Shown in pieces: positions 1-7,821 of a stretch of 64,000 bases of DNA; the stretch's first letter is position 1, and each line of letters begins with the position of its first letter. The translations under genes and the position numbers were made by a program. The stretch comes from WTGA01 sp965214055. Lineage in GTDB: Bacteria; Pseudomonadota; Gammaproteobacteria; Arenicellales; Poriferihabitantaceae. The notes under the pieces are model-generated. The model had not been told where the DNA came from. It was given only the letters and a program-made list of their open reading frames with translations, and did not search any database. The DNA is taken from contig OZ243931.1 of NCBI GenBank assembly GCA_965214055.1, positions 1,984,001-2,048,000 on the forward strand, read 5' to 3'.

Positions 1-684
1 ACTGGAGCCGGGCGGGGGTTCTGCGGTGGATACGATCTCCAGGTTTATGCGGAGAACCCGGGCGAAAGCCAGGCGGTTCAGGATATGCCATGGGACCCCA
101 TGATGGATTATCGGTTCATGAGCCGGTGTACTGAAAAGTTCATGTCTATCTGGCGATGTCCCAAGCCGGTGATCGCAAAAGTTCACGGGGATGCGGTTGC
201 TGGAGGCAGTGACATTGCATTGTGTAGCGATATCATAATGATGAATGAAACCGCGCGAATCGGGTATCCCCCCGCCCGGGTCTGGGGTTGTCCGGCCACG
301 GCAATGTGGGTATATCGACTGGGTGCTGAAAGAGCGAAAAAAATGTTGTTTACAGGTGACCTGATTACGGGAAAGCAGGCCGAGGAGATGCAGTTGGTTT
401 TTCAGTCGGTAGCGCTGGATGATCTGGATGACACCGTGGCCGGGCTGGTTGAGCGGATCAAGGGAGTTCCGAAGAATCAACTGATGATGATGAAAATGCT
501 GGTCAACCAGGCGTATGAGAATATGGGGTTGGCAACCACTCAAATGATCGCAACCCTCTTTGATGGCATGGCGCGACACAGCCCGGAAGGTGTCCGGTTC
601 AAAGAACGTGCTGAACAGCTTGGATTTAAACAGGTTGTCAGGGAGCGGGATTCCGGCGCTCCGATACCCGGAAGTAAGTTTTAA
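1..684 (+). CDS. Enoyl-CoA hydratase/isomerase (crotonase) family protein, 5' end outside window
   Basis: The frame is open from the first base, so the gene starts before the window; 227 residues are visible. The first visible residues hold the crotonase segment GRGFCGGYDL and a second oxyanion-hole segment is seen at KVHGDAVAGGSDIALCSDI, both typical of CoA-thioester hydratases and isomerases. The family is usually about 260 residues, so roughly 30-40 residues are missing. The next gene, a DmdA-like demethylase, starts 29 nt downstream on the same strand, which suggests one operon. By inference the enzyme may act on the acyl-CoA product of that route (as DmdD does in DMSP demethylation), but crotonases are too versatile to fix the substrate from sequence alone. 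Confidence 0.88.
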   Translation, partial: TGAGRGFCGGYDLQVYAENPGESQAVQDMPWDPMMDYRFMSRCTEKFMSIWRCPKPVIAKVHGDAVAGGSDIALCSDIIMMNETARIGYPPARVWGCPATAMWVYRLGAERAKKMLFTGDLITGKQAEEMQLVFQSVALDDLDDTVAGLVERIKGVPKNQLMMMKMLVNQAYENMGLATTQMIATLFDGMARHSPEGVRFKERAEQLGFKQVVRERDSGAPIPGSKF

Positions 685-713
685 CCCTGCAATCGGAAAA
701 AGGAAGGTTCAGT

Positions 714-1856
714 ATGTTTGATTCAGGTCAGGGGGGGTATGGTGCACAAATACGAAAGTCGCCTTTCTTTGAGGCAACCCGGAAATGGGGCTGCAAAGGA
801 TATTCAGTCTACAATCATATGTATATCCCCAGGAGCTTTGGAGACCCGGAAGAAAATTTCTGGAATCTGGTGCAGCACGCGGTTTTATGCGATGTGGGAG
901 TAGAACGACAAGTCGAGATTACCGGTCCGGATGCGGCCCGGTTTGTGCAGTACCTTACGCCTCGTAATCTCGATGGCTGCGAAGTCGGCCAGTGTAAATA
1001 CATCTTTGTCACATCGGCTGAAGGTGGGATCATCAACGATCCGGTTTTACTCCGACTTGCCGAAGATCACTTCTGGCTTTCCCTTGCGGACAGCGATGTT
1101 TTGTTGTGGGCAAAAGGGGTGCGGGTTCATTCAGGCATGGAAGTAACCATTCGTGAACCGGATGTCTCTCCACTGCAGTTACAAGGTCCGAAATCCCGTG
1201 AAATCATGTGTGCGATTTTCGGGGACTGGATCCATGCATTGAAATATTACCGGTTTGTCGAACACGAATATCAGGGGATTCCATTGATCATTTCCAGGAC
1301 AGGGTGGAGCAGTGAGCTTGGGTATGAAATTTTTCTGCGCGATGGTGCAAAAGGGTTCGAGTTGTGGGAGTCCATTATGCATACCGGTGTCCCCATGGGG
1401 TTATTTCCCGGCCACACATCCACCATACGCCGCATCGAGGGAGGAATGCTGTCCTATATCGCAGACATGACCCTGGAAGACAACCCGTTTGAGTTGGGAT
1501 TCGACCGACTCGTTGATCTCGACATGAAGGCGGAGTTTATCGGCAAGGCGGCCTTGCAGGAAATCCGCAATACGGGAATTAACCGTTCCCATGTCGGTTT
1601 GGAGATTGAAGGTGCGCCACTGGTGGCTCCAAATGATGAGCATTGGCCGATTTGTTCCCATGACCAGCCGGTGGGAAAAGTCACATCCGCGGTGTATTCT
1701 CCCCGCCTGCAAAAAAACATTGCCCTGGCCATGATCAATATCCGGTATGCAGAAGTCGGTTCCAGGGTAACGGTGCGTACAGCGTGGGGGGAGAGGGAGG
1801 CCACGGTGGTGAAAAAACCGTTCTATGACCCGGGTAAAAGGATTGCGAATTCCTAG
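714..1856 (+). CDS. DmdA-like / GcvT-family tetrahydrofolate-dependent demethylase
   Basis: A 380-residue protein of the aminomethyltransferase (GcvT) fold. Several blocks resemble dimethylsulfoniopropionate demethylase DmdA more than true GcvT: YNHMYIPRSFGDPEENFW near residue 33, DVGVERQVEITGPDAARF near 61, SLADSDVLLWAKGVR near 123 and VYSPRLQKNIALAMINIRY near 328. DmdA moves a methyl group from DMSP to tetrahydrofolate, leaving methylmercaptopropionate; the length fits (known DmdA about 370). The start is an ATG preceded by AGGAAGGTT. It follows a crotonase gene closely. Odd point: the loop before NPFELGF is shorter than I remember for DmdA, so a related S- or N-methyl substrate is possible. 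The GcvT superfamily assignment is firm; the DMSP substrate is inference. Confidence 0.72.
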   Translation: MFDSGQGGYGAQIRKSPFFEATRKWGCKGYSVYNHMYIPRSFGDPEENFWNLVQHAVLCDVGVERQVEITGPDAARFVQYLTPRNLDGCEVGQCKYIFVTSAEGGIINDPVLLRLAEDHFWLSLADSDVLLWAKGVRVHSGMEVTIREPDVSPLQLQGPKSREIMCAIFGDWIHALKYYRFVEHEYQGIPLIISRTGWSSELGYEIFLRDGAKGFELWESIMHTGVPMGLFPGHTSTIRRIEGGMLSYIADMTLEDNPFELGFDRLVDLDMKAEFIGKAALQEIRNTGINRSHVGLEIEGAPLVAPNDEHWPICSHDQPVGKVTSAVYSPRLQKNIALAMINIRYAEVGSRVTVRTAWGEREATVVKKPFYDPGKRIANS

Positions 1857-2245
1857 TCGTGGTCCGGAACAGGCCGGATATTCAGGTCTGCCTGTACCTC
1901 TTCAGCTGAAAAGCACCGGTTTTCCGGGGTCATGGCCTGACTTCCTGGACATGACCGGGGTATCGCGTTGATTTTTTGGATAAGTCAAAAAAACAAAGGA
2001 ATCGTTACTCGGGAACACTTCAAGCGAACACCCGACAACCGGAAGGCTTCATGCTGCAACGCAGTGGGCCGGGGTCATGTTTATCTTGAACGGTTCCGCC
2101 CTGGAGAGGACACACAATCCCCTGACCAGCCCAAGGCCATTTGGAGAGATTTTCGAGGGTACGTTCCTTTGACTTTCCCCCCTGGTGCCGGCCTTCGCCT
2201 GGACAGGATCATGCCTGGACGGGCAAACAATCCATCCATCGCGTT
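1857..2245. other. 389-bp intergenic stretch between convergent genes
   Basis: No reading frame here looks like a protein. The only structure noticed is a 7-bp inverted repeat, GGTCATG at 1928-1934 and CATGACC at 1950-1956 with a 15-nt loop, without a T-tract. It lies between the 3' ends of the DmdA-like gene and the DUF3461 gene and may end one of their transcripts. Confidence 0.4.
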
Positions 2246-2641
2246 TCAGACCTGTGTCTGCAGCTCCTCAATCAGGGATTTCAGATACGCCATTCGGGTC
2301 GTGGTTTCTTCTTCCAGCCGCTGCATCTCCTCTTTGATCACTTCAAGCTGATGTGCGTGGGCCCGTTTCGATTGGACAATTTTGTCCAGTTCAACCATGG
2401 CATTTCGGACCACAGGGGGAACTTCATGGATATATTGGGTGTCCCGGGCATTGCCATCTCCCAGAATCATCTTTTCAGTTCGAGGAAACCGGAAGCGCTT
2501 GCTGGCAGCCAGCAATGACCCCTTTTTGCGTTTAAATACAACACGTAAATGATCAATGTTGTTTATGGTCTGAAGCGAATAACGGTCTATTTCTTCAGGG
2601 TCTTCAATGCCCATTTCATTGAGCGTAGGGTAATTTGACAT
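2246..2641 (-). CDS. DUF3461 family protein
   Basis: A 131-residue protein starting MSNYPTLNEMGIEDPEEI, with the blocks RYSLQTINNIDHLRVVFKRK and KGSLLAASKRFRFPRTEK that I recognise as the gammaproteobacterial DUF3461 family (about 125-135 residues). The C-terminal third (from about residue 85) is a charged heptad-like helix, probably a coiled coil. No enzymatic motif is visible and no function is established. The ATG at 2641 was chosen over a TTG at 2677 because family members begin at this methionine; an AAAGAGA run abuts the ATG directly, an unusually short Shine-Dalgarno spacing. The next gene on this strand (the DMT-type transporter) ends 339 bp upstream, so the gene is probably transcribed alone. 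Confidence 0.8.
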   Translation of the reverse strand: MSNYPTLNEMGIEDPEEIDRYSLQTINNIDHLRVVFKRKKGSLLAASKRFRFPRTEKMILGDGNARDTQYIHEVPPVVRNAMVELDKIVQSKRAHAHQLEVIKEEMQRLEEETTTRMAYLKSLIEELQTQV

Positions 2642-2980
2642 TCTCTTTATTTCTGTAGAATGGATTCGTGGGGACAACCATATTTTGATGAAACCGTTGT
2701 CGTGGAATATTTTAGCATACTATTCATTTGTGCTAACTGATTACTGGAGGCAGTTCATTTTTTATCAACCCCCCCGGTAACGAGAATACCGGGATGATTT
2801 CAACACTGATTGCGGGGCCACATTTTTCCGGGACCCCGGTGGACTCCGTCCCGTCCACAAAGTGCGTCCCTTTTGTTGTGCGCAGGCTCACCGGCTTTAC
2901 CCGCTGATTCCAAAATCCCGGCGCATCCGACGTGGTATTCGGTGGCTCCAGTGAAGAACCCCGTTTTCTGGTGAACGGGG
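2642..2980. other. 339-bp intergenic stretch
   Basis: Separates two minus-strand genes. Apart from the hairpin at its high-coordinate end (2957-2982) I see no convincing gene or RNA. The promoter of the DUF3461 gene should lie in its AT-rich part, around 2680-2760. Confidence 0.4.
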
Positions 2981-2982
2981 TT
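2957..2982 (-). terminator. Perfect 9-bp hairpin at the 3' end of the small DMT gene
   Basis: AACCCCGTT at 2957-2965 and AACGGGGTT at 2974-2982 form a perfect 9-bp stem with an 8-nt loop. It touches the stop codon of the minus-strand transporter gene (2981-2983), the place for a terminator. The sequence after it on the minus strand is not T-rich, so it may be a 3' end stabiliser rather than an intrinsic terminator. Confidence 0.4.
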
Positions 2983-3442
2983 ACCCGTGACTGAAAGCAA
3001 GCAGCATCAGTCCAGAGAATGCCAGCACCACCCCCAACCATTGTACTGGTTTCAGGGATTCCCCGAAGACCAGGACAGAAACCAGAACAGAAATGACGAT
3101 GGTACCACCCACAATGAACGGGATGGCAATGCTGCCGGATACCGGTTTATCTTCCGCAAATCCTCTAAACAGGTAGAAATAAAGGATTTCAGCCAGCCCG
3201 ATGCAAACCCCGGCACCAACGGCCCACCTGAATGCCTTGCCGGGGAGTGATACATTGACGTTTTGCTGCGTCAGGTAGAGCAGGTAGACCACCGATACAC
3301 CCAAAGCAGTGGCCTGGAGTGCCATGGTTGCCAGAATAGGTGCGACGTTGACCGACCCGGTATGACTGCTGGACACTTTGACCAGCAGGTTATACCCCGC
3401 GTAACAAATCGTGATCAGTATTAACAGGATCAATGTGCGCAT
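2981..3442 (-). CDS. Half-size DMT/EamA-type membrane transporter
   Basis: A 153-residue, very hydrophobic protein with about five membrane segments: residues 1-20, 36-57, 70-92 (AVGAGVCIGLAEILYFYLF), 105-125 and 130-150. The ending WLGVVLAFSGLMLLAF is typical of the EamA/DMT superfamily, where single-domain members dimerise as EmrE does. Full-size EamA proteins carry two such repeats in about 300 residues. The segment DKPVSGSIAIPFIVGGTIV resembles the loop between two helices in this fold. The ATG at 3442 has no strong Shine-Dalgarno. The substrate cannot be told; a small amine or metabolite is typical. Confidence 0.75.
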   Translation of the reverse strand: MRTLILLILITICYAGYNLLVKVSSSHTGSVNVAPILATMALQATALGVSVVYLLYLTQQNVNVSLPGKAFRWAVGAGVCIGLAEILYFYLFRGFAEDKPVSGSIAIPFIVGGTIVISVLVSVLVFGESLKPVQWLGVVLAFSGLMLLAFSHG

Positions 3443-3561
3443 TTGTGCCGTGATGCAAGATTACAGGTGACTATCTCATCAGACTGGACCGGGTTATGCA
3501 ATGGGTTGTTGGCCCGGCATGTGTTTCGGGAAAAGAGTTCACGGCTCGGGAAACGAGGAGG

Positions 3562-4497
3562 TTACCCCGGGTCGGTGGACGCAATTTCGGTGATGGCACG
3601 ACAAATGCGGGAAAAACCATTGCCTGCCAGTTGGCTGCAATGCCGTGCCCTCAAATAACCATGGGGGAGACCGGGCTCATTAATCCAGGTGGATGCAACC
3701 CCGGCTTTTTGGGTGTTCTCCGTAAATACCCGGGCATCATCCCTGAGCGGGTCGATATCGGCAGAAAATGCAAAACACCGGGGTAACCCCTGGTAATCCA
3801 CCAGTTTCAATGGGAAAAGCAAAGGATTGTTCCATTCATCTTCCGAGGTTGTTCGCATGCTTTGGTAATAATGGACATCCGCTGTGGTGAGTAACGGTGC
3901 ATTGGCATTAACCCGGTATGAGACCAGTCCAAGCTCCTCACCTCCCAGGGCGGGATAGATTAAAACCTGTCCACTCGGCTGGAATGCCAGGTTCCTGGTT
4001 GCGATACCCACTGCGGCGGCCAGGGTTCCGCCAGCACTGTCGCCCACTACAATCACCCGGTTGAATTTCCGGGCGACATACTGAAACCCGGCCAGTGCAT
4101 CGTTCAGGTCATGGGGAAAATGATATTCAGGGGCCAGTCTGTACTCTACCGCAAATACCGTTAATCCGGTGCAGTCGCAAATATCCGCACAGATGCTGTC
4201 GTGACTTTTCAGATCACCGACGACAAAGCCACCACCATGAAAGTATACAATGGCTGATTGATGATTCGAAGAAGGGCTTTGGTATTGCCTCAATTGAAGA
4301 TCATGACCATTACTGTCTATCGAGTGGCTGGTGGATGTGACACCTTCCGGGTAAGGGCTGTCAAATGCCTGGCACATGGCGTTGTAGCACGCCCTCTGGG
4401 ATACCATGTTATCCATACACTGGTCCGCATAATAGGAGCGGGTCTTCTCAATAAACGCCTCAATCTCGGGATCAATATCAAATCCGGTTTTTGTCAT
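3562..4497 (-). CDS. Alpha/beta hydrolase, hormone-sensitive-lipase-type esterase
   Basis: A 311-residue protein with the signature of the bacterial HSL family (family IV esterases): HGGGFVVGD in the oxyanion-hole region, nucleophile elbow GDSAGG, and a late Asp (DPLRDDARVF) and His (LPHGYL) completing a Ser-Asp-His triad. The lid region VEYRLAPEYHFPHDLNDA is also typical. These enzymes cleave short acyl or lactone esters in the cytoplasm. The ATG at 4497 (MTKTGFDIDPE) was preferred to a TTG 48 nt upstream because family members start just before a D-P-E helix. The DoeA-like gene ends about 170 bp upstream on the same strand; cotranscription is possible. The substrate is not predictable. Confidence 0.85.
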   Translation of the reverse strand: MTKTGFDIDPEIEAFIEKTRSYYADQCMDNMVSQRACYNAMCQAFDSPYPEGVTSTSHSIDSNGHDLQLRQYQSPSSNHQSAIVYFHGGGFVVGDLKSHDSICADICDCTGLTVFAVEYRLAPEYHFPHDLNDALAGFQYVARKFNRVIVVGDSAGGTLAAAVGIATRNLAFQPSGQVLIYPALGGEELGLVSYRVNANAPLLTTADVHYYQSMRTTSEDEWNNPLLFPLKLVDYQGLPRCFAFSADIDPLRDDARVFTENTQKAGVASTWINEPGLPHGYLRARHCSQLAGNGFSRICRAITEIASTDPG

Positions 4498-4669
4498 GGT
4501 CAGATTTTCACGGAGGGCCCCGGTGTTTTTCCCTGGAATGTCCAATCACCGGTCGACGCTTCAATCGGTTATCAGTCATACCGGGATTGGGGTGGCTTGC
4601 ATGGCGGCTGTCTTCCAGGTTTTCAGCAGGCAGCACGGGGATTCGGAAATGGCAGGTTGAGGGAGAACG

Positions 4670-5854
4670 CTATTCTTTGGTGAACAGTTCTCTCGGTACA
4701 TCGGACAGGGTTTCTGCACCGGATGCGGTGATGACAAAACTTTCGGTAATTTCCATGCCCCAGTCATCCTGCCAGACTGCCGGAATGAAATGAAAGGCCA
4801 TCCCCGGTTCCAGAATGGTTTCATCTCCGGGTCGCAGGCTCATGGTGCGCTCACCCCAGTCAGGGGGGTAGGACATTCCGATGGAGTACCCGCAGCGGCT
4901 TTCTTTCTTGATGCCTGTGCGAGATTCCAGGATAGCGCAAAATGCCCTGGAGATTTCCTGGCACTGGTTCCCGGGTTTGGCTTTTTCAAGCCCGGCATTT
5001 ATCCCCTCGACGACTGCCTTTTCCACATCAATGAACTGCTGCGACGGCCTGCCAAGGAAGATTGTTCGTGAGGTAGGGCACTGGTACCGTTTGTAACTCC
5101 CCGCTATTTCAAAAAATGTGGCTTCTCCGGATACAAAAGGATCATCATTCCAGGTGAGATGGGGAGCGGATGCGTCGGCGCCGGAAGGAAGAAGGGGAAC
5201 CATTGCAGGATAGTCGCCGCCGTACCCATCAACGCCCATGCAGCCGGCGTGGAAAATTTCCGCTACCATCTTGTTCTTGGGCAAACCGGGTTGAATACGC
5301 TCCCTGATGTGCTGATGCATTTTGGTTACAATCCGCCCGGCAATTTTCATGTATTCGATTTCCCGGTCGCTTTTAATCGCACGTTGCCAGTTCACCAGTC
5401 CTGTTGAATCAATCAATGATGCCCTGGGCAAACCGTTGACCAATTCCGCATGTGCCTGTGCGGAATACCAGTAGTTGTCCATTTCCACGCCGACCCGGCC
5501 CCGGTCCAACCCGTGCCGGTTCAGCAGTTCAACCAATTCCTGCATGGGGTGTAACGGCAGATTCTGCACCAGTTTTTCATCATACCCGTACACGTATTCA
5601 TCCGGCATCCAGACGGTTCGCACCCCCCCGTTGGCGTCCTGGGCCCGTACAAAGCAAATCGGATTCTCCTCCAGGGGCAGAATCACGCATTGATGAACAT
5701 AAAATGACCAGCCATCATACCCGGTGAGCCAACCCATGTTTGACGGGTCGCTGACGATGATCGTGTCGAGGCCGCGATTTGACATTTCAGCACGGGTCTT
5801 TCGGATGCGGGCATCGTACTCGGCCTGTTTGAATGGAAGACTTTTTGAGGGCAT
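4670..5854 (-). CDS. M24-fold hydrolase, ectoine hydrolase (DoeA/EutD)-like
   Basis: A 394-residue protein of creatinase/Xaa-Pro-dipeptidase fold: N-terminal domain (about 1-160) with SDPSNMGWLTGYDGWSFYVH, C-terminal pita-bread domain (about 170-390). The metal ligands of true M24 peptidases are largely absent: the D-x-G block reads FFEIAG, the S-D-x-T-R-T block reads CPTSRT, and the expected His block reads RCGYSIGMSYPPDWGE. That pattern is what I know from the metal-free ectoine hydrolases DoeA/EutD, which open the ring of ectoine to acetyl-diaminobutyrate. A class III aminotransferase lies just upstream on the same strand (gap 84 bp), as in ectoine degradation, though no DoeB deacetylase is visible. 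Related creatinase-like hydrolases remain possible. Confidence 0.72.
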   Translation of the reverse strand: MPSKSLPFKQAEYDARIRKTRAEMSNRGLDTIIVSDPSNMGWLTGYDGWSFYVHQCVILPLEENPICFVRAQDANGGVRTVWMPDEYVYGYDEKLVQNLPLHPMQELVELLNRHGLDRGRVGVEMDNYWYSAQAHAELVNGLPRASLIDSTGLVNWQRAIKSDREIEYMKIAGRIVTKMHQHIRERIQPGLPKNKMVAEIFHAGCMGVDGYGGDYPAMVPLLPSGADASAPHLTWNDDPFVSGEATFFEIAGSYKRYQCPTSRTIFLGRPSQQFIDVEKAVVEGINAGLEKAKPGNQCQEISRAFCAILESRTGIKKESRCGYSIGMSYPPDWGERTMSLRPGDETILEPGMAFHFIPAVWQDDWGMEITESFVITASGAETLSDVPRELFTKE

Positions 5855-5938
5855 GGATAGTGGTCGGATGTTAAATTAAAGGAAAAGTTCCCTGCTGAAA
5901 AGCAGAATCGGCATGGGAGCAACGGGTCATTCGGATGG

Positions 5939-7318
5939 TTACATTTGTTGATAGAGGTCATTGAAGCTGTTTGATATGGCTTCTTCAAAAAAGGCGACAT
6001 CTTCCATCTGAATACACAGCGGGGGGCAGATTCGAAGTACATTTTTATGGGCACCGGATTTGCTGGCAACCAATCCATATTTCCGCGTCAACTGGAAAAG
6101 TTCGTGCATCTCTTCCACCGCAGGTTCTTTTGTTTTCCGGTTTCTGACCAGCTCCGCCGCCAACATCAGTCCGCGTCCGCGAACATCACCGATGATGTTA
6201 TACCGCCCCTGTATTCCTTTGAGTACGTCCAGCAGTGCCGCCCCCACCTGTTGGGCATTATCGATCAGGCTGCACTGATCAATCACTTTTAGTACCGCAC
6301 GGCCCGCGGAGCATGACACCGGATTTGCGCCATAGGTATTGAAGTAAAACTTGTTCGCCATGGCCTCGGCAACCTCCCGTTTGGCAACCACGGCACCCAA
6401 TGGGTAGCCGTTTCCAATGCCTTTGGCAAGTACCACGATATCCGGAACAACATGATGAGATGAAAACGACCAGTAGTCTTCGCCGGTTCGACCAAACCCG
6501 GCCTGGACTTCATCAACGATGCAGACGCCTCCCGCTGCCCAGATTCGTTCAAAGGCACCGGAAAGGTACCCCTTCGGGATGGGTACAATCCCGCCATAGC
6601 CCTGAATGGGTTCAATAATCAGGCCGGCGACCTGGCCGGATGTGCCATACAGCAGGGTTCGATCCAGGTCATCCAGGTACGGCTGCACCGTGCTGCCGTG
6701 AATTCCCCTGTACTGATCAGGATTCGAGGTAAACTGGATGCCGTTCAACAACGATATGTTATGCCGAAAACTGCTGATCCCGGTGACAGACTGTGCACCA
6801 AAGGTGGCGCCATGATAACTGTTGGCCAGGGAGATAATGTCATTGTTTCCGGTATAGGAGCGTGCCAGGAGCAGGGCAAAGTCAATGGCTTCTGCACCGC
6901 TGTTCATAAAATGGACCACCCATTCTTCGCCGGCGGGCATTTTCGCCGTGAGTTCTTCGGCGAAATGGGCGGGAACCGGGTGGAAAAACATCGTTGTGCA
7001 GTGCTGTAACTGTTCAGCCTGATGTTGGACCGCTGCAGTGACTGCCGGGTTGTTGTACCCGATACTGACGCAAAGGTTCTGGCTCAGGCAGTCCAGGTAC
7101 TGATTGCCCTTTTCATCCCAAAGATATTGATCCTGCCCACGTTTGAATATTAATGGCGTTCTGTACGGCACAAAGGCGCGTTGTGAAGCGGCATAGAAAC
7201 GATCACGACGACTGACGATGGCATCGGTTGCCCAATGGGTGTCAGCCCTGTAACGGTCAGGGTCAGCCTGGATTACATCGGATATTCTTGTGTGGTTTCC
7301 AATCATGGTCGATCTCAT
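5939..7318 (-). CDS. Class III PLP-dependent aminotransferase
   Basis: A 459-residue enzyme with the class III pattern: PLP phosphate-binding area NSGAEAIDFALLLAR, IIEPIQGYGG, the Asp of VDEVQAGFGRTG that contacts the pyridine nitrogen, and the Schiff-base lysine in LAKGIGNGYPLGAV near residue 290. The overall sequence is nearest to alanine-glyoxylate aminotransferase 2-like and omega-amino acid transaminases. Placed just upstream of a DoeA-like ectoine hydrolase it could act on diaminobutyrate as DoeD does; this is inferred from context. ATGs at 7318 and 7306 are both possible starts and neither has a strong Shine-Dalgarno. It diverges from the mttB-like gene across a 500-bp gap. Confidence 0.85.
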   Translation of the reverse strand: MRSTMIGNHTRISDVIQADPDRYRADTHWATDAIVSRRDRFYAASQRAFVPYRTPLIFKRGQDQYLWDEKGNQYLDCLSQNLCVSIGYNNPAVTAAVQHQAEQLQHCTTMFFHPVPAHFAEELTAKMPAGEEWVVHFMNSGAEAIDFALLLARSYTGNNDIISLANSYHGATFGAQSVTGISSFRHNISLLNGIQFTSNPDQYRGIHGSTVQPYLDDLDRTLLYGTSGQVAGLIIEPIQGYGGIVPIPKGYLSGAFERIWAAGGVCIVDEVQAGFGRTGEDYWSFSSHHVVPDIVVLAKGIGNGYPLGAVVAKREVAEAMANKFYFNTYGANPVSCSAGRAVLKVIDQCSLIDNAQQVGAALLDVLKGIQGRYNIIGDVRGRGLMLAAELVRNRKTKEPAVEEMHELFQLTRKYGLVASKSGAHKNVLRICPPLCIQMEDVAFFEEAISNSFNDLYQQM

Positions 7319-7821
7319 CGTTGTATGGTTACGTCAGCCACAGGACGTGATTTTACCAGGATGCCAATTGTCCCACACAATACACCATGAGGTGACAGCG
7401 TAAATGGATCGGAATGAAATTCATCCGTTTCGGGAGACTGCCCGTGGAATCCAGGTGCATCATTCGTCAGTGACACACATTGGGCCGGTTATCGTTCATA
7501 TCTGTTGAATCAGCAATGGATCAAGGGTGAAAATCTCTTGGTTGGGATCGATATTTTGTGTGGGTCCGATGGCATGGAAAATAAAACAGGAATCATAGCA
7601 GTTTACGGTTCCGGAGTTGGTCCTTCCTGCGTCGTACCATCTATGGTCCGTCCAGGGGAAATGCCAGGTGTCGGATTTCAGGCTTGAATCCTCCCGACTC
7701 TGTGGGCACTCTCCATTTCCAGGTCAGGCCATTCAATGGCCATCCCTGAGGAGATGTGAAGCGTCGGCTGTCATACGGTGCCCGGTATTTCTTCTCCTTG
7801 TGCCGGTAGGGTGATTATATT
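7319..7821. other. 503-bp divergent intergenic region
   Basis: Lies between the minus-strand aminotransferase and the plus-strand MttB-family gene, so it should hold the promoters of both. Short frames inside show no family resemblance. A GTAGGGTGA block (about 7806-7814) stands 7 nt before the ATG at 7822. No clear operator was found. Confidence 0.4.

Noticed and set aside
1857..2245. tRNA or small RNA gene in the larger gaps
   Set aside because: No cloverleaf T-arm (GTTCGAATC-like with paired stems) was found in this or the other gaps; small RNAs cannot be called by eye.
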